Positions 1-7,522 of a stretch of 60,827 nt of DNA are shown here, one piece after another. The DNA lies in the NCBI GenBank assembly GCA_964409865.1, contig CAYPGE010000007.1, forward strand, positions 1 to 60,827, read 5' to 3'. The notes under the pieces were generated by a model that saw nothing but the letters and a program-made list of their open reading frames with translations, searched no databases and had not been told where the DNA came from. Within the stretch, counting starts at the first letter, position 1, and the number at the start of each line of letters is the position of its first letter. Position numbers and translations under genes: made by a program. The DNA comes from Anammoximicrobium sp964409865. GTDB lineage: Bacteria; Planctomycetota; Planctomycetia; Pirellulales; Pirellulaceae.

Positions 1-5
1 TCTAA

Positions 6-160
6 GTAGCCATCCCACTCCGTGGGATGACCAGCAATATACACTGGACCGTTATTTCTCGAACGATGCTCAGCGGCGTTCGAGACATGACCGTCCGGTG
101 TTTGCGGCCGATCATCACAAGGGGGTGGGGGCTGATCATCACACGGAGCGTGATGGCTAC
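6..160. repeat. Two REP-like hairpins head to head with an internal inverted repeat
   Basis: The left hairpin has GTAG at 6-9, then stem ATCCCAC (12-18), loop TCC (19-21) and GTGGGAT (22-28). The right hairpin is inverted: ATCACAC (138-144), GGA (145-147), GCGTGAT (148-154), then GGCTAC (155-160), so it reads GTAGCC...TCC on the minus strand. Between them two roughly 24-base arms meet around position 100 (GTTATTTCTCGAACG against CGTTCGAGACATGAC) with a few mismatches. The same sequence recurs at 3120-3207 and 40826-40877. The arrangement resembles a bacterial interspersed mosaic element. The right GTAG supplies the stop codon of the minus-strand gene at 157-723. Confidence 0.8.
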
Positions 161-723
161 TCTCGCGGATCGTCCGGGTCCACGGTGAATCCCCGGCGCG
201 GGTCGTCGTGGCTGTAGGCGCCCACGCGCCACTGGCCGTCGTCGTCCTTGTAGAAGGTCACTTCCACGTAACGCGGAATGCGGCGGTTGGTGATCAGGCC
301 CTCGCGCGTGCTCAACACGACCACCACATTAAAGTCGGCGGTGGCCATCGGCGGATTGCGCTCCGGGAAGACCTTGACCTCCAAATTGCGCTTGATGTTC
401 ACTTCGCTGAACCGGTACAACGGCAGCTCGGCGGCCGCCTGACTGCGCACCGCCGGAGTCTTCGGGTAGGCGTACTCCAGCGCCTCGTTCACCTGGTTGC
501 GTTCCACCAAGTCAGCGATGTCGAACAGCGTCTGCGTCACCTGCTCGCGGTCCGTCACGACAAATCGTTCGACGAGCACCGCGCCGATGGTCAAGAGAAT
601 CGCCGCGACGATTGCGGCCAGCAACCATTTCGAGCCCGTTCGCAGCCAGCCGCCCGCCAGGATGACGGTCGTCAAACTGCCGATCAACAACGCGGGAAGC
701 GGATTTTCCAGAATCGTGGTCAT
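157..723 (-). CDS. Small membrane protein with an extracytoplasmic NTF2-like or lumazine-like domain, function unknown
   Basis: The 188-residue product has two adjacent hydrophobic segments (about residues 12-29 and 33-52) and then a soluble domain of about 130 residues. The soluble part is predicted-looking alpha+beta and resembles small NTF2-like or DUF4440-type domains in length and in the pattern around the 'VEVTFYKDDDGQWRVGAY' end, but I could not place it in a family. The start ATG at 723 directly precedes the hydrophobic region, so it is a reasonable start. The stop codon is the TAG of the GTAG head of the REP-like hairpin at 138-160. Upstream lies a repeat-rich spacer. It is probably a single-gene unit. 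Confidence 0.6.
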   Translation of the reverse strand: MTTILENPLPALLIGSLTTVILAGGWLRTGSKWLLAAIVAAILLTIGAVLVERFVVTDREQVTQTLFDIADLVERNQVNEALEYAYPKTPAVRSQAAAELPLYRFSEVNIKRNLEVKVFPERNPPMATADFNVVVVLSTREGLITNRRIPRYVEVTFYKDDDGQWRVGAYSHDDPRRGFTVDPDDPRE

Positions 724-750
724 GAGCGGAGGAAGCGGGTTTAGGGGTTA

Positions 751-800
<50 letters not shown>

Positions 801-861
801 CGTTCCGGATTCGCGGGTCAGGGGTTGGGTGCCAGTGCTCGGAGGCCGGCAGTCTGGGATT

Positions 862-889
862 TGAAATCTGAAATCTGAAATTGGAAATC
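862..889. repeat. Second heptamer array (TGAAATC)
   Basis: Two exact TGAAATC units and two degenerate ones (TGAAATT, TGGAAATC) lie about 60 bases from the first heptamer array and in the same spacer. The two arrays share a 7-base period but not a sequence. Confidence 0.75.
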
Positions 890-954
890 TTGACACCGGA
901 AACTCGAAATCCCCCATGCTCACTTCGCCTGTAAAAACGGATGGAATCGAGCCC

Positions 955-2226
955 TCACAGCGGCCGTTCGGCCACGCGCACCTGCAACGTCAGATTCTGC
1001 CCGCTGCGGATCAGCTCGACTTGGGCCAGGGAGCCGATGTCGGTCATCGCCACCATGCGGATCAGGTCCGCCGACTTGCCGACTGCCTTGCCATTCCAGC
1101 GGATCACGACGTCCCCTATGCGGAGCCCGGAATCTTTCGCCGGGGACGGCACGTGCGGATCGTCGACCACCATGACGACGACGGCGCCCGTGGCGGCCGG
1201 CAGACCCAGGCGGCGAGCGGCTGCTTCGGTAACGTCGTCCAACTGGACGCCCAGCCAGCCGCGCGCCAGTCGCCCGTTGGCCTTGAGCCGTTCGTAGACC
1301 ACTTTCGCCACGCTGCTGGGAACGGCAAAACTGACGCCCCGGTAGGAATCACCGACAATCGCCGTGTTGATGCCGATCACGCGGCCCTGGGCGTCGACCA
1401 GCGGCCCGCCGCTGTTGCCCGGATTGACGGCGGCGTCGGTTTGCAGAAAGTCCTGATAGACGTCGCCGGCCAGGTTGCCGCGATGTTTGGCGCTGATGAT
1501 GCCCAGCGTGATGCTGCTCTGCAGGCCGAACGGGCTGCCGACGGCCCAGACCAACGCGCCCACCTCCAACTCTTCGCTGTCGCCCCAGGGCGCCGCGATC
1601 AAACCGTCGGCACTGATCTTCAGGACAGCCACGTCGGTGGCCGCGTCGGCGCCGACGATGCGTGCCGGCAGCACGCGCCCGTCGTTCAGCGCGACCTCGA
1701 TCTCGGCGGCGGCATGCACGACGTGCGAGTTCGTGACGATGTACCCTTGCGGGTCGACGATCACCCCGGAACCTTGTCCGCGCGAGGACTCGATGGGGGG
1801 ACCGTACAGCTGGGCCAGTTCCTTGGGGTCGGGCTGCGAACGGAGACTGCTCACGTCAATGTGGACGACGCTCGGCCCCACCTTCTGCGAGATCAATTGG
1901 CTGGCCTTGGAGAGGCCCGTCAAGTGCAGGTTTTCCAAGGCCTGGGTCGCCACGTCGTACTCCGCCCGCTGCCGACCTCGCGTCATCGCGTATTGGTACC
2001 GTTCCAGCAGGTACGGCGCCAGGTACTGAAGCACGATGAGAATCCCCACCAGGATCACAATTCGCGTCAGGGTGAACGGCGGCCGGCCAGCGTGAGGGGC
2101 GCGTGTCCGTGTCCGGGCCGGCGGTTCGGGGCTGCCGGGCCTGGCGTCCGGGCCGCGCACGGGCGGCGAGGCCAGCGGCGGAGCCGCACTAGACGTAACG
2201 TCGAACGATGGCGTATCGTTATTCAT
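955..2226 (-). CDS. HtrA/DegP-like membrane-anchored serine protease with one PDZ domain
   Basis: This is a trypsin-fold protease of the HtrA family, expected to act in protein quality control on the outer face of the membrane. From ATG 2226 (423 residues) there is a Pro-rich cytoplasmic tail (1-50), one transmembrane helix (about 54-72), the protease domain and a C-terminal PDZ domain (about 300-420). The catalytic triad is visible: His168 in TNSHVV, Asp198 in ATDVAVL and Ser272 in NPGNSGGPL. An in-frame extension to 2343 exists, but its sequence is low-complexity Arg/Pro/Gly-rich, so 2226 is preferred; no good ribosome-binding site is visible for either. It is divergent from aat. DegS/HhoA-like one-PDZ architecture fits the length. 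Confidence 0.9.
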   Translation of the reverse strand: MNNDTPSFDVTSSAAPPLASPPVRGPDARPGSPEPPARTRTRAPHAGRPPFTLTRIVILVGILIVLQYLAPYLLERYQYAMTRGRQRAEYDVATQALENLHLTGLSKASQLISQKVGPSVVHIDVSSLRSQPDPKELAQLYGPPIESSRGQGSGVIVDPQGYIVTNSHVVHAAAEIEVALNDGRVLPARIVGADAATDVAVLKISADGLIAAPWGDSEELEVGALVWAVGSPFGLQSSITLGIISAKHRGNLAGDVYQDFLQTDAAVNPGNSGGPLVDAQGRVIGINTAIVGDSYRGVSFAVPSSVAKVVYERLKANGRLARGWLGVQLDDVTEAAARRLGLPAATGAVVVMVVDDPHVPSPAKDSGLRIGDVVIRWNGKAVGKSADLIRMVAMTDIGSLAQVELIRSGQNLTLQVRVAERPL

Positions 2227-2441
2227 TCGCGTAGGGAGGTCCGGGGTTCCAAGCGGCCAACGGGAAATGGCCGGCGATCGGTCCGATCGCAGTCCATCCC
2301 CTGTTCCCAGCCAGCGTGCTGCCTTTTCCGTATTGTATACCACGGGGGGCCCGGCGTTGAGTGCCGCGCAACGGAGGCGTGGTCTTTTCCTCGGTCGCGG
2401 AACTGGGTAGAGTCGTAGGAGGCAGACTCGATGTTGATGGG

Positions 2442-3152
2442 ATGCGTGATATGGTGAAAACCACTCCTGCGGTGCGATTTCCGCCGGTCTGGCAGGCCAG
2501 TGAAGGCGGGTTGCTGATGCTCGGCGGACAGCTGACGCCCGAGTGGCTGCTGACGGCCTACCGCCAAGGGATTTTTCCGTGGCCCGTGTACGACGGTCAA
2601 ACGGAAATTCTGGCCTGGTTCAGCCCCGATCCCAGGGCGATTCTCGAGTTGGACCAACTGCACGTCTCGCATCGGCTGCAGCGGCGGCTGCGCAGCGGCC
2701 GGTTCCAAGTGACCTTCGATGCCGACTTTTGCAGCGTGATCGCCGCTTGCGCCGAGGTCCGCGGGCCGGAGGAGGGCACCTGGATCACGCCGCATCTGGC
2801 TGAGGCTTACATCGAATTGCACCGCTTGGGCGTCGCGCACAGCGTCGAGGTCTGGCAAGAGGGCCAACTGGCCGGCGGCGTTTACGGCCTGGCGCTCGGC
2901 GGCTTTTTTGCCGGCGAATCCATGTTCCACCGACAGCGCGACGCCTCGAAAGTCGCCCTCGTGTACCTGGTCCGCCATCTGCAATCGCGGGGCTTCGTCC
3001 TGTTCGACGTTCAGCAAGCCAGCCCGCACTTGATTCGCCTGGGCGCGACCGAAGTCCCCCGCAGCCAATTCCTCTCGCGGCTGAGGCGTGCCTTGGAACT
3101 GCCGGTGTCGTTTAGCAGCGTTCGAGGAATAACTGTCGCCTCGTCACAGTAG
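2442..3152 (+). CDS. aat: Leucyl/phenylalanyl-tRNA-protein transferase
   Basis: Aat attaches Leu or Phe from aminoacyl-tRNA to N-terminal Arg/Lys of proteins, creating N-degrons for ClpS/ClpAP. The 236-residue frame has the family hallmarks: the N-terminal 'AYRQGIFPWP' segment, 'LAWFSPDPRA', 'TWITPHLAEAY', 'GGVYGLALGGFFAGESMF' and the terminal 'LGATEVPRSQFL'. ATG 2442 or ATG 2451 fits the usual length of about 230. AGGAGG at 2417-2422 is rather far upstream, and the open frame extends to 2361. The last dozen residues and the stop are derived from the repeat element at 3120-3207; the TAG stop is part of its GTAG head. The catalytic core is unaffected, so the enzyme should be active. Confidence 0.95.
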   Translation: MRDMVKTTPAVRFPPVWQASEGGLLMLGGQLTPEWLLTAYRQGIFPWPVYDGQTEILAWFSPDPRAILELDQLHVSHRLQRRLRSGRFQVTFDADFCSVIAACAEVRGPEEGTWITPHLAEAYIELHRLGVAHSVEVWQEGQLAGGVYGLALGGFFAGESMFHRQRDASKVALVYLVRHLQSRGFVLFDVQQASPHLIRLGATEVPRSQFLSRLRRALELPVSFSSVRGITVASSQ

Positions 3153-3207
3153 CCATCACACTCCGTGTGATGATCGGCAAGAAACACCGGTCAGTTATTT
3201 CTCGAAC
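3120..3207. mobile_element. 88-bp palindromic element carrying a REP-like hairpin
   Basis: Terminal inverted repeats of 16 bases (GTTCGAGGAATAACTG at 3120-3135; complement of CAGTTATTTCTCGAAC at 3192-3207) match at 15 of 16 positions. In the middle are GTAG (3149-3152) and the hairpin ATCACAC-TCC-GTGTGAT (3155-3171). The same flank and hairpin recur at 40826-40877 in inverse orientation and in diverged form at 6-160. No coding capacity is present, so it would depend on an enzyme supplied in trans. The left third lies inside the aat reading frame. Confidence 0.75.
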
Positions 3208-3211
3208 AAAA

Positions 3212-5188
3212 TCACAAATACACCCGCCGGTTGAAGATGTACCACTCGAAGGCCAGCACGACCAATCCGGCGGCGAGCAGCCAGCGCCACAGTTCTTTTC
3301 GCGCGGGCTCCAAACCGCCTTGACCACTGACTTCCTCGTGCCCCAGGTCGATCTTGGGTCGCGGCTTCAGATCGCTTTCGCGGCTGTCGAACAGGTTCAC
3401 GGCGAATTGCCGAGTCGGCTGCGGGTTGCGGCCTTCGAACACGCTGTAGATCCCCAGCTGGCTCGTGTCGGTAAAGACGAACTGGTTCTGCGCTTGGCGC
3501 AACACCTCGGCACGCCGGCCATCAGGGCGTCTGACGGCGACGCGGTCCACCGCCGACTCCGTCCGCAGGACCAGCGGCTGTCCCGGTTTGACCGTCGACA
3601 TCTCGCCGCCGCGCGCCCTGCCGCCCAAGTAGCGGATCGCGTTCATGGCGAACACCGGAAAGCTGCGGCGGATGACCCAGTCCGTCTTCGGCTCGATCTT
3701 GCCCTTGTCGTCCGGTCCCAGGATCTCAAACCCCAGCACGGCGTCCTCGAAACCTTCGCGGGGGGCGATCGCATACACGGGCCCGATGTCCGCGTCGATC
3801 AGCGCCGATCCGCCGGTCGGCGTTTTCAGCGGCGTGCCTTCGACGATCAACACGTCGCCCATTTCGATGTACTGCATCAGCGGATGCACGCGGTCCGTAT
3901 CGATGACGATCGGCCGGACCGTCTTCGGGCCTTGCGACCAGCCGGCCACGGGCGGCACGCGGCCGATCAGCAGCGTGTTGGCCTGCGGCATGGTCTTCGG
4001 AACGCAGCGGTCGTAGATGATCAAGTCCCAGTAGCCCGCGGCCGCCTGATCCAAGTGCTTCTTGGTCTCCAACTCCGCCGGCGCCACGACCGCCACGTCG
4101 GCCAGTTGGCGGGCTTCGTCGGTGTCCAGCGCCAATCGCAGCGCTTCGTTGCCCGGCGTCACAAACAGGACGCGCGCCCGCCGGCCGCGATCCATCGCGG
4201 CGTAGACGCGATTGTCCAGAGCCAGGTGATCCTGGTGATCGATCTCCGCCTGGAGCGTCGCGCGCTCGGCGTCGGGCAACTCGAACTTCACGCCGGCATG
4301 GCTGTGTGCCGCCACCGCGACCGCCTGGGCGTCCTGCAACTGGCCGTCCCGAAGCAGCGACACGTCCAGGCTCACCTCGTCGTCGCCCGTGTTCTCCAGG
4401 CGGGCGAACGCTTGCCACTGCTCCGGCTTCTCCAGGTTGCGTTCCGCCGTGAAAGCGACGATGCCCACGTTGTGGGGCGATTCCGTGCCGACGGGGACGT
4501 ACTTCGGGTCCAGGTTGCCCAGCGAGAAATCGGGCACGGCGGCAAAGCCGCCGTCGGTGTACAAGTAGAGCGTGGCCGGCAGAGCTTCGGCGACTTGCAC
4601 GTCGTTGGCGTTTTCGGCGTCGCTGGTCCGGCCCGGATTGGCCAGGCCGGCGGCGGCCCGCAAGGCCTCGCGCAGGTCGCTGGTGCGACTGGTCGGTTTG
4701 ATCTGGTTCACTTTCTGCCGCAGCAGCGAACGGTTGCTGGTAAACGACTGTTCGACGCGGGCCACGTCCGAAAAGCTGATCACCAGGGCCACGTCCTCCG
4801 CCTGCATCTGTTCGATCAGACCCAGGATCTGCTCTTTGGCCGCTTCCAGCCGCGTGGGCTCGACGTCCGTGGCCGTCATGCTGGCCGACGTGTCGACCAG
4901 GAAGATGAACCGGTCGCCCGTCAGTCGCGCCCCGCGCCAGCCCGGACGCAGGCAAGCGGCCATCAGGATCGCGATCAGCAGCAGTTGCAGGAACAGCAAC
5001 AGGCTTTGCCGCAAACGCTGCCAGATCGAGTTGACGTGCAGGTCCTCGATCGTGCGGCTCCACAGATACGTGCTGGGCACTTCCAGCGGTTGCCGTTTGA
5101 GCTTCAAGAAATACAGCGCCACGATGGCCGCGGGCACCAATCCCAGGACAGTCCACTGCCAAAAATTCAGACTATTGATAAAATCCAT
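3212..5188 (-). CDS. BatA-type membrane protein with von Willebrand factor A domain
   Basis: The 658-residue product has the aerotolerance-regulator N-terminal layout: helix at about 10-28, linker, helix at about 62-80, then a VWA domain that begins with the metal-ion site D99-T-S101-A-S103. A long beta-rich part follows, and a last helix sits at the C-terminus ('WLLAAGLVVLAFEWYIF'). Planctomycetes usually encode such proteins beside MoxR ATPases and DUF58 proteins, but none of these is adjacent here. ATG 5188 is chosen because the BatA-like 'NFWQW...LYFLK' starts directly after it; the open frame extends to 5314 through repeat DNA. It probably serves as a membrane-bound assembly or adhesion factor. 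The substrate is unknown. Confidence 0.85.
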   Translation of the reverse strand: MDFINSLNFWQWTVLGLVPAAIVALYFLKLKRQPLEVPSTYLWSRTIEDLHVNSIWQRLRQSLLLFLQLLLIAILMAACLRPGWRGARLTGDRFIFLVDTSASMTATDVEPTRLEAAKEQILGLIEQMQAEDVALVISFSDVARVEQSFTSNRSLLRQKVNQIKPTSRTSDLREALRAAAGLANPGRTSDAENANDVQVAEALPATLYLYTDGGFAAVPDFSLGNLDPKYVPVGTESPHNVGIVAFTAERNLEKPEQWQAFARLENTGDDEVSLDVSLLRDGQLQDAQAVAVAAHSHAGVKFELPDAERATLQAEIDHQDHLALDNRVYAAMDRGRRARVLFVTPGNEALRLALDTDEARQLADVAVVAPAELETKKHLDQAAAGYWDLIIYDRCVPKTMPQANTLLIGRVPPVAGWSQGPKTVRPIVIDTDRVHPLMQYIEMGDVLIVEGTPLKTPTGGSALIDADIGPVYAIAPREGFEDAVLGFEILGPDDKGKIEPKTDWVIRRSFPVFAMNAIRYLGGRARGGEMSTVKPGQPLVLRTESAVDRVAVRRPDGRRAEVLRQAQNQFVFTDTSQLGIYSVFEGRNPQPTRQFAVNLFDSRESDLKPRPKIDLGHEEVSGQGGLEPARKELWRWLLAAGLVVLAFEWYIFNRRVYL

Positions 5189-5252
5189 CGCCACACGCGT
5201 CGCACGGGCTGTTCGAATGACGGTTAAGGTTCGACGCAGACATGAGTGTCGT

Positions 5253-5274
5253 CTTTCGCGGAGCGAAAGGCGAC
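5253..5274 (-). repeat. REP-like hairpin, variant head GTCG
   Basis: Stem CTTTCGC (5253-5259), loop GGA (5260-5262) and GCGAAAG (5263-5269) are followed by GCGAC. On the minus strand this reads GTCGC, stem, TCC, stem. It has the same seven-base stem and TCC loop as the GTAG hairpins in this window but a GTCG head. Confidence 0.65.
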
Positions 5275-5287
5275 AATGCGACATTTG

Positions 5288-5415
5288 TACCGCGCGCGGT
5301 TGAGGATGGCACAATCCGCTTCCTCGTTTAACCGCGACCCAACGGGGAGCGCGTCGGCCAACGCGCTCCCCGTTGGGTCGCGGTTAAACGAGCCAATGCC
5401 AACCGCGCACGGTAT
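5288..5415. mobile_element. Long palindromic element, copy 1 (32-bp perfect stem)
   Basis: Arms 5323-5354 and 5361-5392 are exact reverse complements over 32 bases with a 6-base loop (CGGCCA). Each arm contains GTTTAACCGCGACCCAACG. The outer ends are also weakly inverted (ACCGCGCGCGGTTG near 5289; CAACCGCGCACGGT near 5400). A second copy is at 20510-20660. It fills the spacer between the divergent VWA and rdgB genes, so any promoters for either gene must lie in or beside it. Confidence 0.85.
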
Positions 5416-5477
5416 ATTCGCCGGTCCCAAGGGCGATTTTAGCCGCCCGGCTCGGGTCTCGGCAACAAGGAGACACG

Positions 5478-6101
5478 ATGATCTCAGCCGAAAAGACCAC
5501 CTTGATTCTCGCCAGCCGCAACCGGAAAAAGCTCCGGGAAATCGCCGACCTATTGACCCGCCTGGACGTCGTGCTGGTCAGCGCAGCCGATTTTCCCGAC
5601 GCTCCGGAGGTCGCCGAGACCGGCCGGACCTTCGCGGAAAACGCCGCCCTCAAGGCCGCCACGGTCGCCGCCGCCACGGGCCACTGGACGATTGCCGACG
5701 ACAGTGGCTTGGCCGTCGACGCGCTCGACGGCGCGCCCGGCGTCTATTCGGCGCGCTACGCCGGGCCCCAGTCGAACGATCAGCAGAACAACGAAAAACT
5801 CTTGGCTCAACTCCGCGACGTACCCGACCAACGGCGGGGCGCCCAGTTCGTCTGCTGCCTCGCCTTGGCCGACCCGAAAGGCAATATCCGCGTCCAAGTC
5901 GAAGGCCGCTGCCGCGGCCAGTTGCTGCACGAACCCCGCGGCCAAAACGGCTTCGGCTACGATCCCCTGTTCTGGATCCCCGAATACCGCAAGACGTTCG
6001 CCGAGTTGACGCTGACCACCAAGAGCGTCCTCAGCCACCGCGCCCGGGCGTTCGAGAAGCTCATTCCACGGCTTGGACAATTGGTGTCACCTTCCGCCTG
6101 A
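5478..6101 (+). CDS. rdgB: XTP/dITP pyrophosphatase (RdgB/HAM1 family)
   Basis: This house-cleaning enzyme hydrolyses dITP, XTP and related non-canonical purine triphosphates to the monophosphate and pyrophosphate. The 207 residues match the family in length. The N-terminal 'LASRNRKKLREI', 'TFAENAALKA', 'IADDSGLAVDAL', 'GVYSARYAG', 'GFGYDPLFW' and 'KSVLSHRARAF' blocks are all present, including the acidic residues that bind metal and the His-Arg near the end. AAGGAG at 5467-5472 is well spaced before ATG 5478. The 3' end overlaps the convergent membrane-protein gene by 15 bases. Confidence 0.95.
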   Translation: MISAEKTTLILASRNRKKLREIADLLTRLDVVLVSAADFPDAPEVAETGRTFAENAALKAATVAAATGHWTIADDSGLAVDALDGAPGVYSARYAGPQSNDQQNNEKLLAQLRDVPDQRRGAQFVCCLALADPKGNIRVQVEGRCRGQLLHEPRGQNGFGYDPLFWIPEYRKTFAELTLTTKSVLSHRARAFEKLIPRLGQLVSPSA

Positions 6102-6896
6102 TGTAACCGGCGGCGGCAAACGCACCAGCCGATACCCGCAGAAGCGGACGACGAACAACGATGCGACCAGCGACAGGGCCTCGGCCGCGGTGAGGACCGC
6201 CCAGAGCACTGCAACTTCCAGATCGTGACGGAACGACCACACGAAGCAGAAACCCATCCCGGCTGCCACAGCGATGAAGACCGCGCTGGCTGAGAGCGGC
6301 TGTCGTGCTCCCAGAACGGGCCAGAGCGACAGCAGGCCGACGGACGCCAGGACCAGCACGATCAACGAAAACTCGAGCAGCGGCGGCAAATCGGTCAGAA
6401 ACGGCGCAAGCCACTTTCCGAGTGTGACAAAGCAGGCCACAGCCAAGGTCAGCAACATCAAATCGCGAATGGCAAACTGCACGCGGCGGAAGGACGGACC
6501 CTGCTCGGTTGCCGGCTGAATGTGGATTCGGAAGCAGCGGAGCACCAAGCACGCACCCGCCACCAACACCAAGACGGAGAACACGATGACCAAGTTGGCA
6601 GCGAGTGGTCCCTGAACGCATACAGTCAACAGCCACCCGAGATAGCCGGCTCCCACCGTCGCGCCGACAAGTCGGCTCCACCAAGGGCTCAAGCCGAACC
6701 CACACCATATCGCCAACAGGCTGGATTGGCAGAAAACTACGCCGATCGCAACCGCTTCCGACAGACTCCAATTCGTTGGGCGCGCCCACGCCACCAGCGC
6801 GGCGAGCAGCCAACCGCCGGCGGCGTGGGCCGCGATCAGTCCGATAATCCGGCGCCGTGGATTCTTCGCGGGCACCGCCGATTCAGGTGGGGACAT
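6087..6896 (-). CDS. Polytopic membrane protein of unknown function
   Basis: The product of 269 residues (from ATG 6896) has about eight hydrophobic segments spread over its length and almost no soluble domain. The internal 'RDLMLLTLAVACFV' stretch resembles the 'SLRTLLLLT' motif that recurs in many uncharacterised planctomycete membrane proteins. A GTG at 6956 in the same frame is the alternative start, adding 20 residues that lack hydrophobicity. No ribosome-binding site is clear for either. The 3' end overlaps rdgB by 15 bases tail to tail. Function is not assignable. Confidence 0.6.
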   Translation of the reverse strand: MSPPESAVPAKNPRRRIIGLIAAHAAGGWLLAALVAWARPTNWSLSEAVAIGVVFCQSSLLAIWCGFGLSPWWSRLVGATVGAGYLGWLLTVCVQGPLAANLVIVFSVLVLVAGACLVLRCFRIHIQPATEQGPSFRRVQFAIRDLMLLTLAVACFVTLGKWLAPFLTDLPPLLEFSLIVLVLASVGLLSLWPVLGARQPLSASAVFIAVAAGMGFCFVWSFRHDLEVAVLWAVLTAAEALSLVASLFVVRFCGYRLVRLPPPVTSGGR

Positions 6897-7004
6897 CGCA
6901 AGGGGTTTGAGCCTACCGAATTCAGTCTTGGCCGGGTAATTGAAGGAAAGGGACACGCATTAGCGACAGAACCTCGCTGCCCGATAGCCGAATCGTAGCA
7001 CCGT

Positions 7005-7337
7005 TCACGAACGCATCAAGAACCACCACAGGAACGAGAAGATGGTCGCCACAATTGCCAGCAGCGCGACCACCTTGCCGATGTAACCCACGGCACACCA
7101 TTTCTCGGACGGCGACCAGAACCAGTGGGAATGCGCCAGCAGCGCAAAGGCTGCGACGAGGCACGCGGCTCCCAAGGTCCCGCGGATCGAAACGTAAACA
7201 GCCAGAAACAAACCAAGGGTGGGAAAAACAACGCCATAGACCCACCGCGCCGCAGGATTTGCGTCTGGCGCACCTTCCAAGGAGTCGATCGCCCGGAAGA
7301 TGCTCTCTCGTTCGCTGTCCGTCCACATCAAACGCAT
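7005..7337 (-). CDS. Small membrane protein of unknown function
   Basis: The 110-residue product has a short charged N-terminus ('WTDSERESIFRAID') and three hydrophobic segments (about residues 32-48, 49-65 and 82-105). The start is set at ATG 7337 by a strong AGGAGG six bases upstream; an in-frame start 36 bases earlier lacks one. It runs in the same direction as the neighbouring polytopic protein, about 110 bases upstream of it, so the two may be cotranscribed. I do not recognise a family. Confidence 0.6.
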   Translation of the reverse strand: MRLMWTDSERESIFRAIDSLEGAPDANPAARWVYGVVFPTLGLFLAVYVSIRGTLGAACLVAAFALLAHSHWFWSPSEKWCAVGYIGKVVALLAIVATIFSFLWWFLMRS

Positions 7338-7522
7338 CGGTGCCTCCTGGGCATCCCGGCGACCGCGGAGCAACTCAGACGGGTTCGAGCGTCGTTGCTT
7401 TTCTTAGTTCGTCGCGTCAGCAGACTTCTTGGCAACGTCGCCACGATTCCCCTCATGGCCTCTTTTCCGCAGACATCAGGGGCTGAATCAAGCTGGCAAC
7501 GGCGCAGAGATCGCGCCGACGA

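Noticed and set aside
916..2418. A plus-strand open frame of 500 codons
   Set aside because: It is opposite the HtrA-like protease, which has a complete catalytic triad, and its translation is low in hydrophobic residues.
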